NCBI RefSeq assembly: GCF_900091725.1
Contig: NZ_FMBW01000074.1
Location: forward strand, 62,001-126,000
Length of the DNA: 64,000 nt
Reading direction: 5' to 3'
From: Streptomyces sp. DvalAA-43
GTDB lineage: Bacteria; Actinomycetota; Actinomycetes; Streptomycetales; Streptomycetaceae
Shown one piece after another: positions 50,070 to 56,749 of this stretch. The position numbers and the translations under genes are program-made. Numbering within the stretch: position 1 is the first letter of the stretch; the number at the start of each line of letters is the position of its first letter. The notes beneath the pieces are model-generated. The model ran no database searches. It was not told where the DNA came from and saw nothing but the letters and a program-made list of their open reading frames with translations.

Positions 50070-53000
50070 TCAGCTCCTCTCCGTCGTGGCCGCCGCCGAT
50101 TCCGCGGCGAGCCGCGCGGCCCACCGCTCGCCCGGCAGATGTCCCTTCTCCGCGAACCCCTCCCGGGCCTCCCGCGCCGCGCCTGCCGCGCCCGTCGCGT
50201 CGCCCAGCAGCGACAGCGTCCGCGCCCGGTCCAGCGACGCGGTGGCCCGCACCAGCGGGGAGTCGGTCAGCAGGGAGTCCCGCACGGCACGGTCCGCGAG
50301 GCGCAGGGCCGTCGCCGCGTCCCCTGACCCCGCCGCCAGCCGGGCCCGCAGCCCCGTCAGGTCCACCCGGTCCGCGTGCGGCAGCGACCGCGGGGCCCCG
50401 GCCCCTTCGAGCCACGGACCGGCTTCGTCCGGCCGGTCGTCGTCGAGGAGCAGCCGCGCCGCCTCCAGCGCGATGGCCGGGCGCATGGACCGGGCCCCGC
50501 CGCGCGCCGCCGCACGGTCCGCCCGGACGAGCAGCTCCAGGGCCGGGCCGGTCCGCCCGAGCAGTGCCTCCACCGTCGCCCGGAACACCGGCAGGAAGAC
50601 CTCCGCCTCCGCGTACCCCAGCTCGTCGGCCAGCCGTTCCGCCTCGGCCAGGCACTCCCGGGCCCGGTCCGCCCGGCCGTGCAGCGCGTGGAGCACGGCC
50701 AGCGGACAGTTCAGCGTGGTCCGTACGGCGGGGCGGCCCGCGCCGTGCGCGGTGAGCAGGTCACGGCAGCGGGCCACCGCGACCGGTACCGGCTCCGGGC
50801 CGCGCCACAGGGAGATCCCGATGGCCCCGAGCGCGGCCGCCCGCTCCGGCTCGGCCTCGGCCCGCGCCGCGTGGTCCAGGGCCAGGGTCAGATCGCGGTC
50901 GGCCTCCTCGTGCCGGCCGGCCAGCTGGAGGCGCTGGGCGAGCCGCAGCCGGGCCCGTGCCTGCCCGACCCAGTCCCCGGCGGACTCGAAGAGCGGCAGC
51001 ACCGACCGGGCGGTGGCCGACACGCTCACCGAGGCCGGGTCCAGCACCGCCAGCGCCAGCCGGGCGTGCGCGGCCTCCACCGGCGCGGTCCCGATGGCCA
51101 GCACCTGCCGCAGCAGCCGTTCCCCCTCATCGGTACGGCCGAGGGCGAGGCGCACCTCGCCGAGCCGCCGCAGCACCGGCGCCGCCGCCGGGTCACCGGC
51201 CGGGTGCAGCCCCGCGGCACGCTCCAACAGGCCCTGGGCCCAGTGCAGATCGGAACGGGCCAGGGCCTGCGCACCGGCCGAGGCGAGCGCGGCGGCGGCC
51301 CGGACCCGCAGGGCGGCGGCCCGGTCGTCGGCCAGGCCGAGCTCGGTGCGGTACCGGTACGCCCGCTCCAGATGTCCGCCGACCGCCGCCTCGCCCGCCG
51401 CCGTCACGCTGGGCAGCTCGGACGCCCAGGTGTGCCGCTCGGCCTTGGCCCGCTTCGACAGGGACGCGTACGCCACCTCCTGGACCAGACCGCTGCTGAA
51501 CCGGTGCCGTCCGGCGCCCGGTTCGCCGCCGGGCGCGCTCTCGACCAGCCGGCGTCCGCGCAGCCGGGCCAGCGCGCGGGCGACCAGGCCGCGGTCGTCC
51601 TCCGGTGCGGGCACATCGGTGGGGGCGGCCGGGGCGTTCCGTACCGCGCCCTCCGTCTCGCGGGCCGCCCGGGTCAGCCGGACGAGTTCCGGCGCGGTGA
51701 AGTCCCGGCCGACGACCGCGGCCAGGTCCAGCGTGGTGCGCTCGGCACGCTCCAGCGCGCCGATCCGGGCACCGAGCAGCGCCTGGAGGGTCGGCGGCAG
51801 CGCCGAGCCCGGTATGTTCCGCGCGCCCTCCGGCGCCGGGCCCGTGGGGACGAGGAGCTGTTCCAGGTAGAGCGGGTTGCCCTCGGCCCGGACGTACAGA
51901 TCACGGTCGTACGCGTCCGGATCACGGTCGTGCGCCTCCCGGTCACGGTCGTGCGCGTCCAGACCATGGGCGTATGCGTCCGGATCACGGTCGTGCGCGT
52001 CGGGGGCGGCCGGGGCAGCGGTGGTGTCCGGGGAGGCGTTGCCCGATGAGGCCCCCGTGCCCGGTCCGGTCAGTTCGCGGGCCAGCAGGGCGGCCTCGTC
52101 GGGCGGCAGCCCGGTGAGCGGCAGGAGCTGCGCCGGACACGCGGCCGGGTCGGCGGCGGCCGGGGGCCCGTCCGGGCGGCCCGGACACACGATGAGTCCG
52201 CCCGCCCGGCCGAGCGGCCCGGCCAGCCGGTGCACCGCCCGTACCAGCAGCGGCTCGGCCCAGTGCCAGTCGTCGAGCACCAGCAGGACCGGCCGCCGTT
52301 CCGCGGTCCGGGACAGTACGGTGATCAGCGCGGCGCACATGTCCTCGAACGGGGCGTTGGGCGTGCCGTCGTGCAGCAGGCCGCCGCGCAGCAGCGCCCG
52401 CGCGTCCGCCACGGATGCCCCGGACCGCCCGGACGCCCCGTCCAGGGCCTCCTGGGCGACGGGTGAGCCGAGCACCTCCCGTACCGCGTCGGCCAGCGGT
52501 GCCAGGGTGCCGTGGTCGCCGTAGCTGCGGCAGCGGCCGGTGCCGCTGACCGGCCGCCCGGGACCGCCGAGGCCGGTCAGCCACTCGCGCGCCAGCCGGG
52601 TCTTGCCGGTCCCCGCGTCACCGACGAGACGGACCAGCCCCGGGCCCGCCCCGCGCGCCGTACGGGCCAACGCCTCGTCCAGCGCCGCCCGTTCCGCGGT
52701 ACGGCCGATGAACGGCACGTCGAAGCGGCGCAGCAGCTCCGGGTCGTCGGCGCCGAGCGCGATCAGCCGGTACGCGTGCACGCTGTCGGTCTTGCCCTTG
52801 AGCCGCAGCGGGCCCTTCTCCCGCACGACCACGGTCGGACCGGCGGCCTCCAGGGTCTGCGGGCCGATCAGGATCTCGCCGGCCGCCGCGTTCTGCTCCA
52901 GCCGGGCCGCCACGTTCACCGTCTCGCCCGAGATCAGTGCCTGCCGGGTGCTGGCATCGGAACTCGCCACCACCAGACCGGTGTTGACGCCGATCCGGAT

Positions 53001-53405
53001 GTCGAGCCGGATGCCCAGGGTGGCTTCCAGGTCGGTGTTCAGCTCCGCCAGCGCCTCGCGCATGCCGAGCGCCGCGGCGAGCGCCCGCCGTGCGTCGTCC
53101 TCACGCATCACCGGCACCCCGAACACCGCCATCACGGCGTCGCCGATGAACTTCTCCGGAGTGCCGCCGTGTGCCTCGATCCGCTCGCTCATCACCGCGA
53201 AGTAGCGCAGCGTCACGGTGCGCAGGGTCTCCGGGTCCAGCACTCCGGACAGCGCCGTGGAGCCCACCAGATCGCAGAAGACCGCGGTGACCAGCTTGCG
53301 TTCGTCCTCCGGTGCCGCGGCGACGGGGGAGGGGCACGGGGTGCCGCAGGACGGGCAGAACCGTGCGGCGGCGGGCAGTTCGTGCCGGCACGAGGTGCAG
53401 TTCAT
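50070..53405 (-). CDS. Adenylate/guanylate cyclase-domain protein with AAA ATPase and TPR-like region
   Basis: From ATG 53405 the protein is 1,111 residues. A zinc ribbon opens it (Cys3, 6, 17, 20). A class III cyclase domain follows (about residues 35-210) with both metal Asp present (FCDLVGST and KFIGDAVMAVFG) and GETVNVAARLEQ. Then comes an AAA/NACHT-like ATPase with Walker A GDAGTGKT (residue about 270) and a helical-repeat C-terminal half. This is a common Streptomyces signalling architecture, but partners are rarely known. Inside the ATPase is a short expansion encoded by tandem DNA repeats (DAHDRDPDAY-type, near 51890-52010). The gene opens the leftward subtilase/GAF operon. The upstream start at 53471 lacks a ribosome site. 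Confidence 0.88.
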   Translation of the reverse strand: MNCTSCRHELPAAARFCPSCGTPCPSPVAAAPEDERKLVTAVFCDLVGSTALSGVLDPETLRTVTLRYFAVMSERIEAHGGTPEKFIGDAVMAVFGVPVMREDDARRALAAALGMREALAELNTDLEATLGIRLDIRIGVNTGLVVASSDASTRQALISGETVNVAARLEQNAAAGEILIGPQTLEAAGPTVVVREKGPLRLKGKTDSVHAYRLIALGADDPELLRRFDVPFIGRTAERAALDEALARTARGAGPGLVRLVGDAGTGKTRLAREWLTGLGGPGRPVSGTGRCRSYGDHGTLAPLADAVREVLGSPVAQEALDGASGRSGASVADARALLRGGLLHDGTPNAPFEDMCAALITVLSRTAERRPVLLVLDDWHWAEPLLVRAVHRLAGPLGRAGGLIVCPGRPDGPPAAADPAACPAQLLPLTGLPPDEAALLARELTGPGTGASSGNASPDTTAAPAAPDAHDRDPDAYAHGLDAHDRDREAHDRDPDAYDRDLYVRAEGNPLYLEQLLVPTGPAPEGARNIPGSALPPTLQALLGARIGALERAERTTLDLAAVVGRDFTAPELVRLTRAARETEGAVRNAPAAPTDVPAPEDDRGLVARALARLRGRRLVESAPGGEPGAGRHRFSSGLVQEVAYASLSKRAKAERHTWASELPSVTAAGEAAVGGHLERAYRYRTELGLADDRAAALRVRAAAALASAGAQALARSDLHWAQGLLERAAGLHPAGDPAAAPVLRRLGEVRLALGRTDEGERLLRQVLAIGTAPVEAAHARLALAVLDPASVSVSATARSVLPLFESAGDWVGQARARLRLAQRLQLAGRHEEADRDLTLALDHAARAEAEPERAAALGAIGISLWRGPEPVPVAVARCRDLLTAHGAGRPAVRTTLNCPLAVLHALHGRADRARECLAEAERLADELGYAEAEVFLPVFRATVEALLGRTGPALELLVRADRAAARGGARSMRPAIALEAARLLLDDDRPDEAGPWLEGAGAPRSLPHADRVDLTGLRARLAAGSGDAATALRLADRAVRDSLLTDSPLVRATASLDRARTLSLLGDATGAAGAAREAREGFAEKGHLPGERWAARLAAESAAATTERS
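51890..52010. repeat. In-frame minisatellite inside the cyclase/ATPase gene
   Basis: Units of about 21 bp containing GGATCACGGTCGTGCGCGTC repeat four to five times with small changes. They encode a loop of repeated Asp/His/Arg (DRDPDAY, DRDREAH, DRDPDAY) in the ATPase region, ahead of the conserved GNPLYLEQLL. Confidence 0.7.
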
Positions 53406-53619
53406 CAGGGTTCCTCTCTGCTTGGTCCGGCCGGAGCGGCGGGCCGGGTCACGGGAACCGGCCCGCCGCACGGTGACGGGGCCTGACGGGCCCTGACGGG
53501 CCCTGAGCCCTGGCGGGTTCTGACGGGTTCTGACGGGGCAGGACCCGGACAGCGTCCGGACAGGACCCGTCAGGACCCGGACAGCGCCCGGGAGCCGGTC
53601 GGCCTCGGTCCGGTCGGCC
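53406..53619 (-). promoter_or_regulatory. 214-bp spacer with short tandem repeats and a nested hairpin
   Basis: Between the 66-residue peptide gene and the cyclase gene are repeats of TGACGGGCCC and CGGGTTCTGA. A nested hairpin has outer arms TGACGGG (53531-53537) and CCCGTCA (53566-53572) and inner arms CCGGAC and GTCCGG. It could act as a terminator or attenuator splitting the radical-SAM set from the signalling set. The cyclase ribosome site GAGAGGAA ends the region. Confidence 0.55.
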
Positions 53620-53820
53620 TCAGAAAAGGGCGCCGCCCGCGATCTCGCTGTGCGCCTGCACCTCGGGCGCCACGGCGTCGAGCCTGGTCTTGATGTCGAG
53701 CAGCACGGTGAGTTCCTCCGGTGCGAGGTCGGTGAGCACCTGCCGCTGTTCGTCGGTGAGCAGGTCGACGGCGAAGCCGGCGCCGTACAGCACGGCGAGC
53801 CGGTCCGGTGGTTCGGTCAT
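53620..53820 (-). CDS. 66-residue peptide beside radical SAM enzyme (RiPP precursor or recognition-domain candidate)
   Basis: The ATG at 53820 overlaps the stop of the iron-enzyme gene (ATGA), so translation is coupled. The peptide is acidic and helical: DRLAVLYGAGFAVDLLTDEQ, then VLTDLAPEELTVLLDIKTRL, and ends HSEIAGGALF. It resembles small Streptomyces proteins that I recall being labelled aroma-sacti cluster domain, which accompany radical SAM genes; this recollection cannot be checked here. It contains no Cys, so a thioether sactipeptide is not possible from it alone. It may be a precursor modified at C-terminal residues, or a leader-binding helper for another substrate. Confidence 0.6.
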   Translation of the reverse strand: MTEPPDRLAVLYGAGFAVDLLTDEQRQVLTDLAPEELTVLLDIKTRLDAVAPEVQAHSEIAGGALF

Positions 53821-54668
53821 GTCTGGCCTTCCCTCGGGACGGACCGCCCGGCTCCCCGCACCGGCGGCGCCGGTCCGGTGCGCCCGAGCCGGACGAACAA
53901 CTGGGTGAGCGCGTCCGTGGTGTGCAGGGCGCTGACGGCGACGGCCGTCTCCTGGCCCCGCGACAGCGGCAACCGGTCGAGCAGTGCGTACAGTTCGCCG
54001 GCGTGGCCGTCGTCCAGCCGCGCGTGCTCGTGCACGGTGCGGAAGGCCGGGGCGGGCAGCCCGGTCGCGCGGGCCAGCCGGGGCGCGAGACCGGCGGCCG
54101 GGGCGTGCCCCTCCAGCACCGCGATGTAGCCGAGCAGCGCCACCGGGTGGTGGTGCTCGATCCAGTAGTACTGGGCCCCCGCCAGGGAGGCGACGAGCGG
54201 GGAGGGGACCGGTTCCAGCGCGGCCCGGGGCCCGCTGCCCGCCGCCGTCAGGTCCTCCAGCAGCCAGGTGTCGTGCTCCGCCTCCTCCCGGATGTGCCCG
54301 GCCAGGTAGGCGGCCAGCGGCGCCCCCAGCGGATCGCCGCGCCGGGCCAGCGACTCGGCCCGTTCGGCGGCGCGTTCCATCAGCGGCACGGAGGCCCGGA
54401 TGACCGTGTGCATCGCGCACAGGTACGCCCGGTAGCGGGGCAGCAGCCCCTCGGGCCGCCACAGTGCGGCCGTCGAGGCGCGCAACGCCGGTTCGGCGAA
54501 GGCGAGTTTGACCCGCAGCCGCTCGGAGGGCGGCAGCCCGCGCCCGCCGCCGCGCGCCCTCGGGACGCGCGCGGCGGCCTCCCGGGCGGGCCGTCCGGGA
54601 GCCGGTGCCGGGCGCGGAGCCCCGGTCACTTCCCGGGTACGTTCCGGTGTCCCTCCGGCCGGGCTCAT
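53817..54668 (-). CDS. Iron-containing redox enzyme (haem-oxygenase-like fold)
   Basis: From ATG 54668 the protein is 283 residues. The Pro/Arg-rich first 45 residues precede a helical domain with GHIREEAEHDTWLLEDL, YYWIEHHHPVALLGYIAVLE and EHARLDDGHAGELYALL. The repeated Glu/His/Asp at helix spacings matches the haem-oxygenase-like diiron oxygenase family (iron-containing redox enzyme, PF14518-like), which carries out oxidations such as C-C cleavage or N-oxygenation, often in natural product loci. It overlaps the radical SAM gene by four bases upstream and the 66-residue peptide gene by four bases downstream. Substrate unknown. Confidence 0.78.
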   Translation of the reverse strand: MSPAGGTPERTREVTGAPRPAPAPGRPAREAAARVPRARGGGRGLPPSERLRVKLAFAEPALRASTAALWRPEGLLPRYRAYLCAMHTVIRASVPLMERAAERAESLARRGDPLGAPLAAYLAGHIREEAEHDTWLLEDLTAAGSGPRAALEPVPSPLVASLAGAQYYWIEHHHPVALLGYIAVLEGHAPAAGLAPRLARATGLPAPAFRTVHEHARLDDGHAGELYALLDRLPLSRGQETAVAVSALHTTDALTQLFVRLGRTGPAPPVRGAGRSVPREGQT

Positions 54669-55771
54669 GAGCCGGCGCCTTCCGTCGCCGGACGCGGGTC
54701 CCGCCCGCCGCCCGGAGCCGCCACCAGACCGGCGTACGCGGCGCAGCCGTGGCGACGTACCAGCGCCACCGGGCCCTGGCCGTGCTGACGGCGGGCGGCG
54801 GTCAGATCGAGCAGCGCGCCGGCGGCGCCCGAGGCCAGCGAGTCGGCCGCCGCGACCACCTCCGGCAGCCCGGCCAGGAGCCGGCAGTCCCCGCAGTAGG
54901 AACCGGCCGGTGTGCCGGGCGACCAGCGTTGCCGCAGGTGGGCCGGGCCGACCGTGCGGACGAGACGCAGCAGCGGCGACCCGAGGCTCCTCGCCCGTAC
55001 GGCGGACCAGTCGTCCTCGGCGACATGGCCGAGGAGCAGATGGGGCGGTACGGGGCGGCGGTCCACGGTGTCCTGGTTGCAGCAGGCCAGGACCGTGCCG
55101 TCGAAGGCGACCACCGGCCAGGCGGCCATCGCGCACGGCAGCGCGCCCTCGCCGTCCGGCACGGTCCTGGCAGGACGGGCCCAGGACGCCGCCCGGCCGA
55201 ACGGCCGCACCTCGTTGACCAGGGACGGCACCGTGCCGCCGAAGCTCCGGTCGATGTCCGCGGTGACGTCCGCGAGATACGCGTCGTCCTCGCCGGTCCC
55301 GGTGAGGTGGAAGCTGACCGCCACCCCCAGCTCGCGGATCTCGCGCACCGCGCGGAACACCGCGGCCCGGGGTACCTCCCGCTCGTGCGGCAGGTCGAGG
55401 CTGGCGGAGAAGTGGTCGAGCGTACGCACCGCCCGCCGCACCGGGGCCGGGAGCCCGCAGGACCGGGCGAAGAACATGCCGCTGACCAGCGCGGTCCGGG
55501 TTCCGGCGGCCCGCGCGGAGCGGGCGAGCGAGGCCACCAGACCCGGCCGGAGCAGGGGTTCGCCGCCGGTCAGCATCATCACCTCGGGCCGGTCGGCGGC
55601 GGTGAACGAGGAGACGAACCGTTCCAGCGCGGCCGCCTCCGGCTCCTCGCGCACCAGGGGCCCGGAGCCGGTGGAGCAGTGGCTGCAGCGCAGCGGACAG
55701 CGGCGGGTGAGGGTGACCAGCACTCCACCGGCCGGGACCGGCCGCAGTCCGATGAGTTCGGCGAGCTCCAT
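54665..55771 (-). CDS. Radical SAM/SPASM-type peptide-modifying enzyme
   Basis: From ATG 55771 (GGAG upstream) the protein is 368 residues. The radical SAM cluster motif is C25-PLR-C29-SH-C32, followed by MMLTGGEPLLRPG and SASLDLP as in SAM-binding strands. The C-terminal part has more Cys: LPCAMAAWPVVAFDGTVLAC with CNQ directly after it, then GSYCGDC, a SPASM-like arrangement for auxiliary clusters. Such enzymes act on ribosomal peptides. It is first in a leftward, overlapping three-gene set with an iron enzyme and a 66-residue peptide. Its promoter region is shared, divergently, with a class III lanthipeptide precursor. Confidence 0.85.
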   Translation of the reverse strand: MELAELIGLRPVPAGGVLVTLTRRCPLRCSHCSTGSGPLVREEPEAAALERFVSSFTAADRPEVMMLTGGEPLLRPGLVASLARSARAAGTRTALVSGMFFARSCGLPAPVRRAVRTLDHFSASLDLPHEREVPRAAVFRAVREIRELGVAVSFHLTGTGEDDAYLADVTADIDRSFGGTVPSLVNEVRPFGRAASWARPARTVPDGEGALPCAMAAWPVVAFDGTVLACCNQDTVDRRPVPPHLLLGHVAEDDWSAVRARSLGSPLLRLVRTVGPAHLRQRWSPGTPAGSYCGDCRLLAGLPEVVAAADSLASGAAGALLDLTAARRQHGQGPVALVRRHGCAAYAGLVAAPGGGRDPRPATEGAGS

Positions 55772-55879
55772 CCGGCCGTCTCCTTCGGGGCGTAGGGGCG
55801 TAGGGGCGTGGGGCGTACGGCGTAGGGGGTGCGGCGCGCGGCCGCCGTGCGCGGGTGCGGGGTACAGCGTCCTGCCGGA

Positions 55880-55919
55880 GGGTTCGGCACCGGTCCGGAA
55901 CCGGTTCGGGGCCGGTATG
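55880..55919 (-). promoter_or_regulatory. Four heptamers at 11-bp spacing facing the radical SAM gene (SARP-like operator)
   Basis: Read on the minus strand the heptamers are CATACCG, CGAACCG, CGGACCG and CGAACCC, at 55913, 55902, 55891 and 55880 (left coordinates). The spacing is exactly 11 bp with 4-base spacers. SARP regulators bind such direct heptad repeats near the -35. A possible -10 (TGTACC) lies at about 55861-55866. Confidence 0.65.
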
Positions 55920-55993
55920 GCCGCAGGCCGGACGGGGTCCGCCGGCCCGCCACCGGACCCGGCGGCCGCCCGCGCGTCCCCGTCCACCCCCGG

Positions 55994-56033
55994 TGAACTG
56001 CCGTGATACCGCCGCCATACCGGCGCCGAGCCG
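55994..56033 (+). promoter_or_regulatory. Four heptamers at 11-bp spacing facing the lanthipeptide precursor (SARP-like operator)
   Basis: On the plus strand TGAACTG, GATACCG, CATACCG and CGAGCCG start at 55994, 56005, 56016 and 56027, exactly 11 bp apart. CATACCG is shared with the opposite array. An AT-rich TAACTT lies at 56053-56058 as a possible -10. Confidence 0.62.
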
Positions 56034-56159
56034 TTTGCCAGGCCGGGGCTCCTAACTTTCTGGTCAGCGGAAGGCACCCGCCGGCCGCTACCGGAAGAAC
56101 CGGGGCACGCCCCCGGGACGACCGGAGACCGTGAGTCATACGAGTGGATGGAGACCACC

Positions 56160-56315
56160 ATGGCCGAGAACACCAAGCCCGCCGGTGACGACAACGAGAC
56201 CCCCGAGGTCGAGGCGCACTCCGTGCTGGACCTCCAGGAGACCGCCGGTGTCCACGAGCGCGAGCTCGACGGCAACTGCGTCAGCACCGTGAGCCTCGTC
56301 CTGTCGGAGCAGTAG
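56160..56315 (+). CDS. Class III lanthipeptide-like precursor peptide (51 aa) with altered ring motif
   Basis: ATG 56160 follows GGAG by six bases; ATG 56148 in frame is an alternative. The leader is acidic and contains VLDLQ (22-26), the L-x-DLQ-type helix recognised by class III synthetases. The core end is GNCVSTVSLVLSEQ. S42-T-V-S45-L-V-L-S49 has the exact labionin spacing S-x2-S-x3-C of SapB/AmfS peptides, but the Cys is Ser, and the only Cys (40) lies before the motif. A LanKC gene follows downstream, supporting the precursor call. The usual ring cannot form from this sequence in the usual direction, so the product is dehydrated but linear, cyclised in reverse, or modified by the neighbouring radical SAM system. 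Confidence 0.8.
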   Translation: MAENTKPAGDDNETPEVEAHSVLDLQETAGVHERELDGNCVSTVSLVLSEQ

Positions 56316-56333
56316 GGCTGATGACCGGGCCGC

Positions 56334-56419
56334 GGCGCCACGCCGGGGAGGGAACCTTCCCCGTGGCGCCCGGCCGGCCGGAACGGGGCGGCTCCGTGAT
56401 GCGACACGGAGACCGCCCC
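56334..56419 (+). terminator. Two consecutive strong hairpins after the class III precursor
   Basis: Hairpin one (56334-56370) has arms GGCGCCACG and CGTGGCGCC with an inner GGGGAGG/CCTTCCCC stem. Hairpin two (56385-56419) has GGGGCGG-CTCCGTG pairing with CACGGAG-ACCGCCCC. They would stop or stall most transcripts after the precursor and leave less mRNA for the MFS and LanKC genes. Confidence 0.8.
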
Positions 56420-56448
56420 GCCTCGATTTCCCTTGCCGGGCCGCAGTG

Positions 56449-56721
56449 TTCGCCGGGCCCAACCCCCTTGCCGGGCGGCCTCGTTCACCGGTCCCGGTTC
56501 CCGTGACGGGCGCCGGGTGTTCGCCGGGCCCAACACCCATGCCGGACCCTCGCGTGCGCCGGGGCCTACCTCCTCGCCGGGCCCTTGGCGTCTACCGGGC
56601 CCAACCCCTTTGCTGGGAACCCGCGTTCACCGGGCCCAACACCCTTGCCGGGCACCCGCGTTCACCGGACCCAGCCCCCGCGCCGGGCCGTCGCCTTCGC
56701 CGGGCCTCCGGCCGAGCCCTG
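56449..56721. repeat. Seven and a half tandem copies of a ~35-bp unit between precursor and MFS genes
   Basis: Units begin at about 56449, 56484, 56520, 56557, 56591, 56626, 56661 and 56696. A typical start is TTCACCGGGCCCAACACCC, and the unit ends GCACCCGCG. Lengths are 34-37 bp, so no reading frame is kept. There are no unique spacers, so this is not CRISPR. It fills the leader of the MFS gene. Confidence 0.9.
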
Positions 56722-56749
56722 TCCCCGAATCACCGACCGGGAGCCGACG

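Larger units (their letters stand above)
55772..56159. other. 388-bp divergent promoter region between radical SAM and lanthipeptide precursor genes
   Basis: This region starts at the radical SAM side with short CGTAGGGG repeats (55789-55830). It then holds two arrays of 11-bp-spaced heptamers (55880-55919 facing left and 55994-56033 facing right). Beyond the second array are an AT-richer CTAACTTTCTGG patch near 56050 and the GGAG of the precursor gene. No gene is encoded. Confidence 0.7.

Noticed and set aside
53620..53820. Calling the 66-aa peptide a sactipeptide precursor
   Set aside because: It contains no Cys, so a sulfur-to-alpha-carbon cross-link is impossible on this peptide alone.
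56449..56721. A CRISPR-like array of ~35-bp repeats
   Set aside because: The units are contiguous and imperfect, with no unique spacers and no cas genes nearby. It is a minisatellite.
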